Assembly (NCBI GenBank): GCA_030280995.1 | Contig: JASXTE010000002.1 | Coordinates: 41,314,683 to 41,378,682, forward strand | Length of the DNA: 64,000 nucleotides | Source: Hemileia vastatrix | Taxonomy: Eukaryota > Basidiomycota > Pucciniomycetes > Pucciniales > Zaghouaniaceae | Direction of reading: 5' to 3' | Program-made: the position numbers and the translations under genes | Shown here: positions 34,898-44,320 of the stretch, piece by piece | Layout: every line of letters begins with the position of its first letter | Numbering within the stretch: the first letter of the stretch is position 1 | The notes under the pieces: generated by a model | Seen by the model: only the letters and a program-made list of their open reading frames with translations | What the model was told of the DNA's origin: nothing | Database searches by the model: none

Positions 34898-37195
34898 ATG
34901 AGTGCTCCTCAGGATAGTGTAAGTGAACAGCCTGCTTATAATACCAGGTCTAAAGCTAATAAAAACTTTCCAGGACATCACCATGGAGGGACAACAGTAC
35001 CCCCAGCCAGAAAGCATGAGTATAGAGGAAAAGGACGCCCTCTTAAAAAAGATAACTATCAAAAAGACGTCTCCTCCTCTTCAGGATCAACTGTCTCACC
35101 TGGCCAAACAGGTTCTGAAGCTAGAGGAATCAAAATCTCTCATGTTCAAAAAAGTAGAGCAGTTGCAAAACAATTGCAAGGTAGGATTTCAGCAGATGAA
35201 TCAGGCAATGGCAGAACTAAAGGGAGGCCAGCCCAGTCAATCAAATCAGCAACCCCCTACCCAAGGAGGTTCCACTCACTCCCAGGAGAAAATCCTGGTA
35301 GACAAATGGAAATGGGACTGGTTTCACCAACAGTGGACAAGCCACAGTTGCAACAGGGATCCACCCCCTCATCTGACTTCCTCAGCTCACCCTTACAAGG
35401 GAAAAAAGCGCCAAAAATCAGGACTGGCAACCATCCCTTGGTAAGTAACTTACCCTCTCAGATTAGACATAATACTGATAATTACAATATAGGTAATTCT
35501 ATTGATGTTAAATCTGTACAAAAAATAGAGGAGGATTTAAGAAATTTAGGTTTTAGAGTAGATACACCTGACTTGTCTTTTGTCCATAATAACAGTACTA
35601 TATACAATGATAATACAGTTAATCCTCAGTTGCAACCACCTACTAGTGAGATGAGAAGTTCACAGGAGAGTGAGAGAATTGAAAAGGAGGACATGAAATA
35701 TTTTAACAATAATCCAACTGTCCATAGAATTGTTTCAGCATTGTGGAATAGAATGACTGATTGTGAGGAACAGACAGTTAAGCTCACTAGTGATACAATT
35801 TCATCCTTGACATTGAACATTTCTCAATTAGCAACACGTAATAAAGAATTAGAGAAAGAACATTTGTCTCTAACTCTTAAATATGATTCATTGAGTATTA
35901 AATATAATGACCTTTCAAACAAATTTTGTGAGTTAGAAAAATTATATGAAACACATTTATTAAAAACTGAATCAAGAACAAAGTTATCTTTTGCACAGAC
36001 AAATCAAAGTGTCTCTGAGCTGCTACAAAGATTAACTAAAGTTGAGATTGAAACTGCCAATCTACTGATGAACCAGGATAATCATAAGTATAATCAATAT
36101 AATAATAATCCTTTCATTGGCAAAAGTGAATCTCATTCCTTCCCTGTACCACCACAATTAAAACCATCTGGTGGTAGTGTCAAATCTGAAAATGTAAGTC
36201 ACAAATCCGTGCAGGAAGAAATACAAGACCATTTATCAAAAGTGAATGAGTTGTTGAATTTACCTAAGATTAGTGAGATAAAATCCAATCAGAAGAACTG
36301 GCCTAAAATAGATCAGTACCCAACTTATGATGGGGAAGCCAGCTCTGATTGGCAACATTTTATTCAAAGAATTGACAACTTGAAATTCTCATATAAGTTA
36401 CCAGATGAAGAGATAACATCAAAATTAATTTCTTTATTTAAGGATGTTGCTTTATTATGGTTTGAAGCTGTCTTAAGTGAGGGTAGAGACTACTCTTGGG
36501 CTGAATGGAAACAACTTATTGAAAAACAATTTGGAGGTTCTAAATTCAGGCTTACTCAGCAGAGACTGTATGAGAAGACTAGGTATAATCCGTTGAATGG
36601 TGACAAACCTATGGTATTTTTAATGAATTTAAACAAAATATTAAAAGCCATTGAGCCTCATATGGATTTTAACTTATGGAAAGATAAGATAATATACAAA
36701 TTACCTATATCTGTCAGAGACATTGTTGTAGCTAGAACATTAAATGTTACTGAATATTCTGACTTTATTAATATTTGCAATGAAATATTATTAAACCATA
36801 AGTATGAATCAAGGTATTCCACTTATAAGCAAAATGTTGAACCTGTAAAAACTCAGAATTCAAAAACACTTCAGGAGAAGAAGAAAAAACCTACTGCACC
36901 TGTAGTACCTAAAAAGTATGAAACAAATACTTTTTATAAGTGTAACAAACCTTGGGTCAAAGGTCACAAATGTGAGAAAAACATAAATATTGTTGAAAAT
37001 CAACGTGAATCTGAAACTGAAACTGAAAAAAGTAAAGAATCAAGTGATTATGACAGCAATATCTCATATAGTGATGAAAATGAAGTCTGTATGTTGGAAA
37101 ATGATTTGTCCATCTTTGAAAATCCAATATTAAATATAGACTCAAATGAATTTTTAATGAATTTTGAGGATGTTAAGATCATTAAGGATATATAA
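34898..37195 (+). CDS. Gag protein of gypsy element 4, 765 aa, intact
   Basis: An uninterrupted frame starting at ATG 34898, the first ATG after a leader of about 510 bp. The N-terminal 190 residues are basic, Ser/Pro-rich and of low order. Residues about 300-395 form a coiled coil (NKELEKEHLSLTLKYDSL and similar heptads). Residues about 465-640 are the Ty3/gypsy capsid domain (WPKIDQYPTYDGEASSDWQ, KLISLFKDVALLWFEAVL, KQLIEKQFGGSKFR). A reduced zinc knuckle FYKCNKPWVKGHKC (about 680) lacks the first Cys. An acidic tail follows. Gag builds the virus-like particle and packages the RNA. The stop comes where element 3 continues into protease. The N-terminal 175 codons overlap a second open frame that looks more protein-like. 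Confidence 0.85.
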   Translation: MSAPQDSVSEQPAYNTRSKANKNFPGHHHGGTTVPPARKHEYRGKGRPLKKDNYQKDVSSSSGSTVSPGQTGSEARGIKISHVQKSRAVAKQLQGRISADESGNGRTKGRPAQSIKSATPYPRRFHSLPGENPGRQMEMGLVSPTVDKPQLQQGSTPSSDFLSSPLQGKKAPKIRTGNHPLVSNLPSQIRHNTDNYNIGNSIDVKSVQKIEEDLRNLGFRVDTPDLSFVHNNSTIYNDNTVNPQLQPPTSEMRSSQESERIEKEDMKYFNNNPTVHRIVSALWNRMTDCEEQTVKLTSDTISSLTLNISQLATRNKELEKEHLSLTLKYDSLSIKYNDLSNKFCELEKLYETHLLKTESRTKLSFAQTNQSVSELLQRLTKVEIETANLLMNQDNHKYNQYNNNPFIGKSESHSFPVPPQLKPSGGSVKSENVSHKSVQEEIQDHLSKVNELLNLPKISEIKSNQKNWPKIDQYPTYDGEASSDWQHFIQRIDNLKFSYKLPDEEITSKLISLFKDVALLWFEAVLSEGRDYSWAEWKQLIEKQFGGSKFRLTQQRLYEKTRYNPLNGDKPMVFLMNLNKILKAIEPHMDFNLWKDKIIYKLPISVRDIVVARTLNVTEYSDFINICNEILLNHKYESRYSTYKQNVEPVKTQNSKTLQEKKKKPTAPVVPKKYETNTFYKCNKPWVKGHKCEKNINIVENQRESETETEKSKESSDYDSNISYSDENEVCMLENDLSIFENPILNIDSNEFLMNFEDVKIIKDI
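34923..35444 (+). CDS. overlapping ORF in the gag N-terminus of element 4 (173 aa)
   Basis: Open in the +1 frame relative to gag. It contains an amphipathic stretch (QLSHLAKQVLKLEESKSLMF) and then KWKWDWFHQQW, HPYKGKKRQK and IPW at the end. The overlapping frame in element 3 (54325-54891) has the same layout: a leucine-rich helix, KWQWDWINTKW, HPYQGGKRRRK and KPW. In both, the final TGG is directly followed by a donor-like GTAAGT or GTACGT. So this frame may be the true N-terminal exon of a Gag isoform, or a separate product. Its expression is unproven. Confidence 0.5.
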   Translation: MNSLLIIPGLKLIKTFQDITMEGQQYPQPESMSIEEKDALLKKITIKKTSPPLQDQLSHLAKQVLKLEESKSLMFKKVEQLQNNCKVGFQQMNQAMAELKGGQPSQSNQQPPTQGGSTHSQEKILVDKWKWDWFHQQWTSHSCNRDPPPHLTSSAHPYKGKKRQKSGLATIPW

Positions 37196-37599
37196 GAAGA
37201 TATTGTGCTTTTGGTCTTAATTTTAAAGACAATGACAAATTCACGCATGATTGGGTAACCCTTATCCCAGGTTTAGAATTTGCATATAATAGTACAGTAC
37301 ATTCTGTCACTGGCAAAAAGCCATTTGAGTTATGGTTGGGTTATGTACCTAATACCCCTGCTAAAACTCTTAATAAGTTACCTAGATTGGATATTCATCC
37401 AGGTACTAAATCTTTTCTTCAAATGCAGGAATTATGCAGAAAACATGCTCAAGAATGTATAAATAAGGCTTTTGAGTATGAAAAGAAAAGATGGGATAAA
37501 GCCCATAAAGAACAAATGTTCAAAGAGGGTGATGAAGTCCTTATTTCAACGCTACATTTCAATTTAAATGGTAATGATAAATTGAAGGATCCATTCATT
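37196..37599 (+). pseudogene. element 4 integrase C-terminal region, part 1
   Basis: In the frame of the 37336 ORF and upstream: RRYCAFGLNFKDNDKF at the deletion joint, then HDWVTLIPGLEFAYNSTVHS, FELWLGYVPNTP and KAFEYEKKRWDKAHK, matching element 3 at 49720-49400. The joint with gag at about 37190-37200 shares the bases GATAT with the donor side, suggesting a microhomology deletion. The frame is interrupted after LKDPF by the Harbinger element; the target ATT is at 37597-37599. Confidence 0.85.
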
Positions 37600-37682
37600 A
37601 GGGGGTGTCAGTTCTGGCAAATCCGCACTTACAAATCCGCACTTAAATTTGACCAAATCCGCACTTAAATAAGTGCGGATTT
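37600..37682. repeat. left TIR and subterminal repeats of the Harbinger element
   Basis: After the 18-bp TIR, the unit AAATCCGCACTTA occurs at 37619, 37633 and 37655, and inverted (AAGTGCGGATTT) at 37671-37682. A further AAATCCGCACTTT is near 37746. Such arrays are the usual binding sites for Harbinger DNA-binding proteins; that role is inferred here. Confidence 0.75.
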
Positions 37683-37907
37683 CCAAAACACACTAGCCCC
37701 AATACTGGTGGATTTCAAAATGAAATAAGTCACTTATTTCACTCAAATCCGCACTTTCTCAACCAAAAGTGCTGATTTCACCATCAAGTCCCATTTCACT
37801 GATTTGTCAGCATCATCCCATTCATACGCAGCACTCCGCAGAATAACACTTCATAACTCAAAACATCGTACATCACTTACATCTTCATATCATATCATAT
37901 AAGAGTC

Positions 37908-39167
37908 ATGCCTTCCTCACTTTCAAATCGTGATAAATTACATAAAGCAATGACTTTCATGGCGCTTGAACTGCTCTTGGACTCTGATTCCGATTCTGAT
38001 CTAGAAGAAGATTTTGTCGTTTTATCAAAAATGGCCAGGAAACGTTACCTTCTTCCCAGAAAGCCTCAAGTACTTCATACCCCCAAGTACACCATCCAAA
38101 CACTTCTTAACCTATCTACACCCAGTTTTAGACAGCTGTTCAGGACTTCTCAGGAATGTTTCCTTAAATTGCTTGAGCTTATTCAGGATCATCCCATATT
38201 TCACAATAATTCTCAAAAAGAACAACGACATCCTTCAATTCAATTGGCCATCACACTATGTCGTTTGGGTTCAAATGGTAATGGAGCCGCTTTGAAACGT
38301 TTAGAAAATGTCTTTGATTTAGGGTATGGTTCAGTTAACACTTATACCAAACGATGTATCACTGCCATCAACTCCTTGGAATCTCAACTTCTCACCTGGC
38401 CAACAAAAGAAGAGCGACTTGAATCATCTCAGGTTATGCAAGCAGAGGGCTTTCCAGGATGTATTGGTTTTGTTGATGGTACTACTATTCCTTTGAGCCA
38501 GAAACCTGGTCAAGGTGGAAACAATTACTTTGACCGTAAAAAGAGGTAGATTATTTTTAACTCCTTTCATCCTCCTTGAAACTAACACAAACAAATATAT
38601 CTTCTTTATAGATATTCAATTAACGTTCAGCTTATATGTGACGTAAACAAAAAATTTATATCATTCTTCGCTGGCTATCCTGGCTCATGTCATGACTCCT
38701 ACGTCTTCCAAAGAATGCATATTTCAAATGAACCTGAAAAATTCTTTGATGAAAATCAGTATCTTCTTGCAGATTCTGCTTATGTGAATGGAAAGTATGT
38801 ACTTCCTGCTTTTCGGGGAGCAGCTTCAGAAGACAGTCAAAATGCCAAATTCAACAATCATTTGGCAAAGTCAAGAGTCCGTATTGAACATTCTATTGGA
38901 ATCTTGAAAGGCCGTTTTTCTAGTTTAAGGGAATTAAGAAGTCCTCTTAGAAATAAATCTGAAATGGAGGCGGTGATCAACTGGATTCTGTGTTGCACTA
39001 TACTTCATAACCTACTTGCTGACCTCAAAGATCAATGGTTAGAGCTGTATGAAGATGAACAAGTTGATTCACCTCCGACTATATCCAACACTTCTATTTC
39101 TCAATCAACTAGTATAAGGGCGAAAATCCTTCCAATAACACTCCAACATTTTTCAACACAATTTTAA
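37908..39167 (+). CDS. Harbinger transposase (DDE_4 family), two exons, 397 aa
   Basis: Exon 1 is 37908-38545 and exon 2 is 38612-39167. The 66-nt intron begins GTAGAT and ends CTTTATAG, and splicing keeps the frame (DRKKR-YSINVQ). The protein has an acidic N-terminus (DSDSDSDLEEDF), a helical DNA-binding region, then the catalytic triad: Asp in GFVDGTTIPL (about residue 188), Asp in GYPGSCHDSYVF (about 240), and Glu in RIEHSIGILKGRF (about 310). The length fits the family. It cuts and pastes the element by its TIRs, normally helped by a Myb/SANT protein. No stop or shift is seen, so it may be active. The start follows TATAAGAGTC and has no upstream ATG in frame. Confidence 0.9.
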
Positions 39168-39543
39168 TTTTTTTCTCTTTCTCTTCAAATTATCAATTTG
39201 CATGTATTATTCACTGAGAATGGAAAATTTTTTTGCATATTTTTTTGGTTTTTGAATTTGCTGTTAAAGTCTTATTTTTTTTTCTCTCTGTGTTTTCTTT
39301 CATCAACTCAACATGAAATCGCATATTTTCAGCAAACACATATTTTTTCAGTCACTCAAAGGTTGGGAAAGAGTTGGAAGGGAAGATTAAGTGTTCCGAG
39401 GCATTTTAAATGAAGAAAAGGGTCTGGGAGAGGTTGAGAGGGGTGAAATGGGGATCAAAAGAGGATGGCATACAATGGGGCTGGGAGGATAGCGAAAGGC
39501 ATGGGGAGGGAAGACAAGCATGTGTTGATAGAATTGAAAGGGA
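39168..39543. other. 3' flank of the Harbinger transposase
   Basis: AT-rich; it matches in reverse the relic at about 13290-13400 (GTCACTC, CAACATGAAATCGCATATTTTC). From 39370 the sequence is G-rich on the + strand. No gene is seen. Confidence 0.5.
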
Positions 39544-40213
39544 TGGAGATTGGTGCAAACAGAGTGTGAAAATAGGAGGATGAACTCTGTTCTTCGGGCG
39601 AAGAACAGAGTTAACTTCCATAAAATATTAGCTGAAACATAGTTTTCAATTCTGTAAAAACAGTTGTAAGTAATAGAAAAAGTCACTGATTTTTTTTCTA
39701 TGTAATCCTTGCTTTACGAGGAGACTTTTGTGACAAAGCAGATTTTTGAGTTACCTTTTGAGATTTGGAATGTCTGGGAGGCATTATGAAACTGGCACAT
39801 AACAAGAAAAAAGATTAAAAAGTAGAAGAAATAAGTAAAAAAGAATGTAAACATGCCTGGTCAAAATATTGAAAATGTTGGAGATTGGTGCAAACAGAAT
39901 GTGAAAATAGGAGGATGAACTCTGTTCTTCGGGCGAAGAACAGAGTTCACTTCCATAAAATATTAGCTGAAACATAGTTTTCAATTCTGTAAAAACAGTT
40001 GTAAGTAATAGAAAAAGTCACTGATTTTTTTTCTATGTAATCCTTGCTTTACGAGGAGACTTTTGTGACGAAGCAGATTTTTGAGTTACCTTTTGAGATT
40101 TGGAATGTCTGGGAGGCATTATGAAACTGGCACATAACAAGAAAAAAGATTAAAAAGTAGAAGAAATAAGTAAAAAAGAATGTAAACATGCCTGGTCAAA
40201 ATATTGAAAATGT
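39544..40213. repeat. 335-bp tandem duplication inside the Harbinger element
   Basis: 39544-39878 and 39879-40213 are almost identical (a few substitutions, for example ACAGAGTTAACTT against ACAGAGTTCACTT). Each unit contains a 30-bp near-perfect palindrome AACTCTGTTCTTCG-GG-CGAAGAACAGAGTT (39583-39612 and 39918-39947) and, on the minus strand, the first 28 codons of the lost accessory gene (MPPRHSKSQK). Confidence 0.92.
39698..39784 (-). pseudogene. start of the Harbinger accessory gene, truncated (also in the second repeat at 40033-40119)
   Basis: A 28-codon minus-strand frame, MPPRHSKSQK then TQKSALSQKSPRKARIT, is followed by TAG. It corresponds to the N-terminal lead of the Myb/SANT-like gene whose later part survives in the relic at 9740-10625. 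A GTAACT after SQK could be a donor site. The rest of the gene is absent from this element. Confidence 0.45.
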
Positions 40214-40379
40214 CAGGAAGGGGTGTGTGCCGAGGATTGATGGGTAGGTAGCGAGGAAGGTCAGTGTGTCACATGTGACAGGGATGGGGTAAGAAAGGAA
40301 GGGATGTTTTGTGGCCAAAATGTGGTTGTGAAAAAAAACGGGAAAAAAGTGCTGATTTGAGGTCATAACTGACACCCTT

Positions 40380-40490
40380 TTTTAAAATAAGTGACTTTTT
40401 TGCAAAATTTAAGTGCTGATTTGTAAGTGCTGATTTTGTTTGAAATCCGCACTTAATTTAAGTGCGGATTTTCCAGAACTGACACCCCCT
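40380..40490. repeat. right TIR and subterminal repeats of the Harbinger element
   Basis: AAATCCGCACTTAA immediately followed by TTTAAGTGCGGATTT (40443-40472) forms a palindrome next to the TIR CCAGAACTGACACCCCCT. Variant units AAGTGCTGATTT lie just inside, at about 40410-40440. Confidence 0.75.
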
Positions 40491-40841
40491 ATTGGACCAT
40501 TTGTAGTTAAAAAGATGGTTGGTAATAATGCTGTTGAGGTTATTCTATATGAACCTTATGATAGAAAACATTCAGTATTTCCTATTTCTCTTATAAAACC
40601 ATACCATTCAAATGATACTGCTCTCTTTCCAAGAAGATCAGGAAGGCATAAACAACAACCTGAAGAAATAGTGGAAAAAGCAGAAATTGAAAAGATACTT
40701 AAAAAGAGACACCTTACTAAAGAAAAGGGAGTTGAGTATCTATTAAGATTTAAAAATAAATCAAGTGAATATGACCAGTGGATTCCAGAAAATGAAATCT
40801 CTGATCTTAAAAATCTCTTGAAAAAATTTAAATCTAAATAA
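40491..40841 (+). pseudogene. element 4 integrase C-terminus and chromodomain, part 2
   Basis: Resumes with IGPFVVKKMVGNNAVEV (the SH3-like/GPY region), then DRKHSVFPISLIKPY. A chromodomain-type tail follows: EIEKILKKRHLT, GVEYLLRFKNKSSEYDQW and IPENEIS, ending in a basic KKFKSK and TAA at 40839-40841. Chromodomains of this type direct integration to heterochromatin in related elements (family knowledge). It is in frame with 37196-37599 once the Harbinger insertion is removed. Confidence 0.88.
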
Positions 40842-40954
40842 TACTGTTCATTCAGTATATGTATTATAAAAATTAATTTTTTTATTATTCCATTCCTTAA
40901 GATTAATTAAAATGTCTTAACATTTTTTTTATTGTTTTTTTTGGGGTGAGGGAG

Positions 40955-42131
40955 TGTCAGCCTAAATATCCTTAGGACTGAGTATTTCTTATGCTTAAAA
41001 TAAGATAACCTTAATTAGATTAAGCTTATATCTTAAAAATAAGGTTAAAATAATAATATATATTATTTTATTATATATATATATAATTATTATTCTATTA
41101 TATAATTTATAATAGTTTAAATAGCTTATCCATGGCCTAATAATACTTATTAAGGTGTTAATGGAGTCATAATATACTTATCTTAAGTGATATGAAGTAA
41201 TTATTGACATACATAAGCTTATATGTATACATAAATCTCATATTCAGTGAAATATGCAGTATATTATGTATATTTAGGTATATAAGTGGGTTTTAGCCCC
41301 TTAATAGCCTATAACCTTTGTTTTTCTGCTTATTTTAGGTCATATGGACGAAATCAGTGGACTCACAACGCCTACAGAAGCATAGACACCTATATCAGGC
41401 GCATACACCCAGTTTGGACAACTAAAATTACTTCCTTGGATGGTTATTCACGGATTTATGGGTTGGAAAGATGTTTTTGGGTTAATGTGGATGCTTGGGG
41501 ATGTTATTGGGGGCTTGGACATTTTATTTGTTTCCTTTATATGCTTTTAGTTTCATTAAATCTCTTTTTGATCATTTATTTTACCTGTTTCTTTATGGTA
41601 TCCGCTTTTATCTGGGTTTTCTATTTATGGTATGACTCTGTGTTATTATTAATAGTGATGGAGGGTCCTTACTGGAGGTCTGGGTGTTGAAACTGCTTGA
41701 AGTGGACGCCATGGGGAGGTGATGGGCCCTCACAGTGCTGTAATTGCCGGGGATAGCAGTGACATCATCTGGATTGAAGGTCTGTGCACTCCAGTGGATT
41801 TGGGTATAAGTAAGGAGGGATTTTGACGGTTTATTATCATCATTCAATTACTACACTTCAAACAAACACTACACTACAATTATTAACATTCAGAAATATA
41901 TTATAAAGCCCTTATAAATTGATATTATCTTTATAATAGCTATAACTATATTTTATTCTTCTATTTTCCACCACTAGCATGCATTTAAATCCAAGTATTG
42001 TGAGTTTTATTTGAGTATAACTATTCTATTAGTCTTCCCCTGAGGTTTAATCACTAAATTATTTATTAATAAGTAGTAGGACCATAAAATAACACTATTA
42101 TATCATACTTATATACTAGACTATACTGACA
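40955..42131 (+). repeat. 3' LTR of gypsy element 4
   Basis: A 1177-bp partner of 33210-34386, with about seven visible differences. It is followed by the TSD CTCTG and then the resumed LTR of element X. Confidence 0.92.
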
Positions 42132-43470
42132 CTCTGAGTTCAGTTAAGGCAAGTGTGGGGATGAATGATGAGATGGCTTCCCTGTAGAAAATTTCCCCCA
42201 GAATTTTGGTTTGTTTCTCTGAGTCTTTAATGGTTTGATCTCTATTTGTGTATTTTTTATTTAGGTTTTGAGTCCCCCAAGACTATAAAAGGGGGGGTTC
42301 AAGTCCCCCAAGACTGTAAACTGAGGAATTTTTTTTTATGTTGGCTAAATTCAGAAAGTCTGGAAAAGAGGTCAAGTTTTTCATTTTAAATCAAAACTTC
42401 AGACAAGAATTAAAGTACAGAAGAGAATAAAGAGATGAAGCAAAATTTTCAGCATTAGCTTTGAACTGTTCGGTGAGGTTTTTACTTTTCTAAACTTCCT
42501 GTGGATTTACAGAAAGAGTGGATTAGAAATAGTCAAGCAGAGGATGAATTTATTGAGAAGAATGCTGTTGGAACCTGGTTTTTATATTTGGTAGAAGATT
42601 GGGAGTTGGTGGTTCAATGGTTCCTACATTGTCATTATCAATTCTAGAGATGGGGTTAGCTGGGCAGTCATCAGTATGAAGATCAATATGAAATTTTTTT
42701 TGAAAATTTTAATTATTTATTTATTTACCATCAGAAATACCAGGTATAGTGGAGCTAGAAGTATTGATAGTGGTGCAAAACCTTTTGGAAGGGTGTAGTT
42801 TGCTGACTAATCTGGGTATCAGAATGGAAGGCCAGGATCTTTAGGTACTGGTGGAAGATGAACCAGGTTCACGTGGAGGTGAAGAAGTTGAAGAAGATAG
42901 GGAACCAGGTCTTTAGCAACTCTTCATTAAAGATTAGGAAGCCATCACAAGAGATTCTTTATGGATTAGCTAATGGTGGTATGGTGCAGATAAGAATATT
43001 GTAAATACAGTACTGGCAAGAACCCATTTCAGAGACAGATTTTTGAAAAAGTTTAAACATGGTAGTTTAAGTGAAGAAAAGAATGTGGACATTCTTAATT
43101 GGAGGGAAGATGTGGCCTTCCAAAATTGGCAGGGTACTTGGTTGTATTGTTTGGTGCTGTTTGTGGATGTCTTAGTTGACATTAAATTGTGAATTATAGG
43201 CTATTCTGGTTTTATGGGCTGAATATTTGGACTACTGATATGTGGCTATTATCATTGGATAGCCTCAGATTATCTCTATATTTCATGAAGGCTACTTAGT
43301 CTCATTTTTAATATTTTAATATAACTGTTTGATTTTGTTTTTTATTTTTAGGCTAACATTAAGTCTTATAGTTAAGTTAAGAGTGCCATTAGATAGACCT
43401 AATTTGTCTCTAAAATTCATTTCCTAATGTTATTTTTTCCTAATTTTGTGTTTTAAAGGTTTTTGGTAGC
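42132..43470 (+). repeat. 3' LTR of element X copy 1, right part
   Basis: Continues from 33209. It is collinear in reverse with 58885-57530 of copy 2: hairpin remnant (42153-42201), two AGTCCCCCAAGACT boxes (42265-42330), the antisense gene 2 remnant, then TGTGGATGTCTTAG..GACATT and the TTTTGTGTTTTAAAGG segment also present at 26650. It breaks off at about 43470. Confidence 0.75.
42380..43110 (-). pseudogene. antisense gene 2 of the X LTR, copy 1 (decayed)
   Basis: Aligns in reverse with 58595-57960. Recognisable parts are the C-terminal AAAATTTTCAGCATTAGCTT (58560 region), GGTGGTTCAATGGTTCC (the GTIEAPPP codons), and the run around 42740-42900 that matches the Ser/Pro-rich codons and the donor region. 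The N-terminal cysteine cluster is too decayed to read and the frame is broken throughout. Confidence 0.6.
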
Positions 43471-43539
43471 ACAGGGGGAAAATGTATGAACTAGATGTCG
43501 GGTTCATTTTTGGTCACAGGGCAAATTTCTGGGTCTATT

Positions 43540-44320
43540 CTATAAAGTATCCCTGTTTCAACACAACAAGAGATGGCTGAAGGATGGCTCTTAGTATATA
43601 TTGATGTTATCATAGTGTTTTCAAAGACATATGATAAGCATTTAAATCACCTAAGAAGAGTATTTTAAAAAATTGATGAAATTAATATGAAAATTTCATT
43701 GAAGAAATGTAAGTTTTGGGTTCAATCTTTGAAAGTAATTAGACATGTTGTATTTGGCTAACAATTTTTTTTGAGAAGAGAAAAGTAGCAGCAATAAAAA
43801 ATATTGATATACCCAAGAATGTGAAAGATGTTCAAAGCTTTCTAGGTATGTGTGGATATTATAGGCGGTATATAAAAAATACCAGTCTGTTGTAGCCCCT
43901 TTAATAACACTAATCAGGAAAAATGAGGCTTTCATTCAAAATAATAAAAGACAACAATTCTTTGATAAATTAAAGGAATTTTTAATGACAGCCCCAATAT
44001 TGGGACTTCCAGATTTAAACCTCCCTTTTATCTTGTATACTGATGAAGTCTTTACAGGGTTAGGTGCTGCTTTAAAGAAAAAACAGATAATAAATGGTAA
44101 ATTATCTGAAGTATTTATCTGTTATATATCCAGAACCTTAAGAAAACTGAATTAAGGTATGGTCCTACTGAACTGGAATTTTAAGCCTTGGTGTGGGTCC
44201 TGGAGAAACTTAATTACTATCTGGAAGACCAGAATTTTGAATTAATTACAGATTGCATACCATTCTCCCTTTTACATTTAAAAAACTTCAGTCTAGCACA
44301 TACCAAAACTTTAAATATTG
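43540..44320 (+). pseudogene. gypsy element 5 relic (RT-RNase H of the element 1/3/4 family)
   Basis: Fragments in sense: EGWLLVYIDVIIVFSKTYDKH (the YXDD box reads YIDV, so the second Asp is lost), EINMKISLKKCKF, VQSFLGMCGYYRRYIKN, the RNase H start LYTDE, and EDQNFELITDC. Stops and shifts are frequent. No LTR is recognised on either side; the left edge meets the truncated X LTR. Confidence 0.85.

Larger units (their letters stand above)
37600..40490 (+). mobile_element. PIF/Harbinger DNA transposon, full length
   Basis: A 2891-bp element with 18-bp perfect terminal inverted repeats AGGGGGTGTCAGTTCTGG and 3-bp target duplication ATT (37597-37599, 40491-40493). Excising it rejoins the gypsy frame LKDPF-IGPFVV exactly. 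It carries a two-exon transposase (37908-39167), subterminal repeats at both ends, and a 335-bp tandem duplication where the accessory Myb/SANT gene should start. That accessory gene is otherwise missing. The TSD differs from the TWA usual for the superfamily. Confidence 0.93.
33210..42131 (+). mobile_element. gypsy element 4, non-autonomous (gag plus integrase tail)
   Basis: LTRs at 33210-34386 and 40955-42131 (1177 bp each) differ at about seven positions, mostly C/T. A perfect TSD CTCTG is at 33205-33209 and 42132-42136. It carries an intact gag and only the last part of integrase with the chromodomain; protease, RT, RNase H and the catalytic core of integrase are gone. A Harbinger element sits inside the integrase tail. 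Near-identical LTRs mean a recent insertion, so the deleted form was probably mobilised in trans by a relative such as element 3. Confidence 0.92.
26281..43470 (+). mobile_element. large chromovirus X, copy 1 (pol-deleted), interrupted by gypsy element 4
   Basis: Consists of a truncated 5' LTR (26281 to about 27326), gag (27670-28314), a degenerate stretch, and a 3' LTR (29789-33209 and 42132-43470). Gypsy element 4 sits in the LTR with TSD CTCTG. The segment 26320-26680 is repeated in direct orientation at 43140-43470, as expected of two LTRs. Reversed, the whole LTR is collinear with 48053-63552 (copy 2). Protease to integrase are missing. The ends at 26281 and 43470 are truncations, so no TSD can be given. 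Confidence 0.75.
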
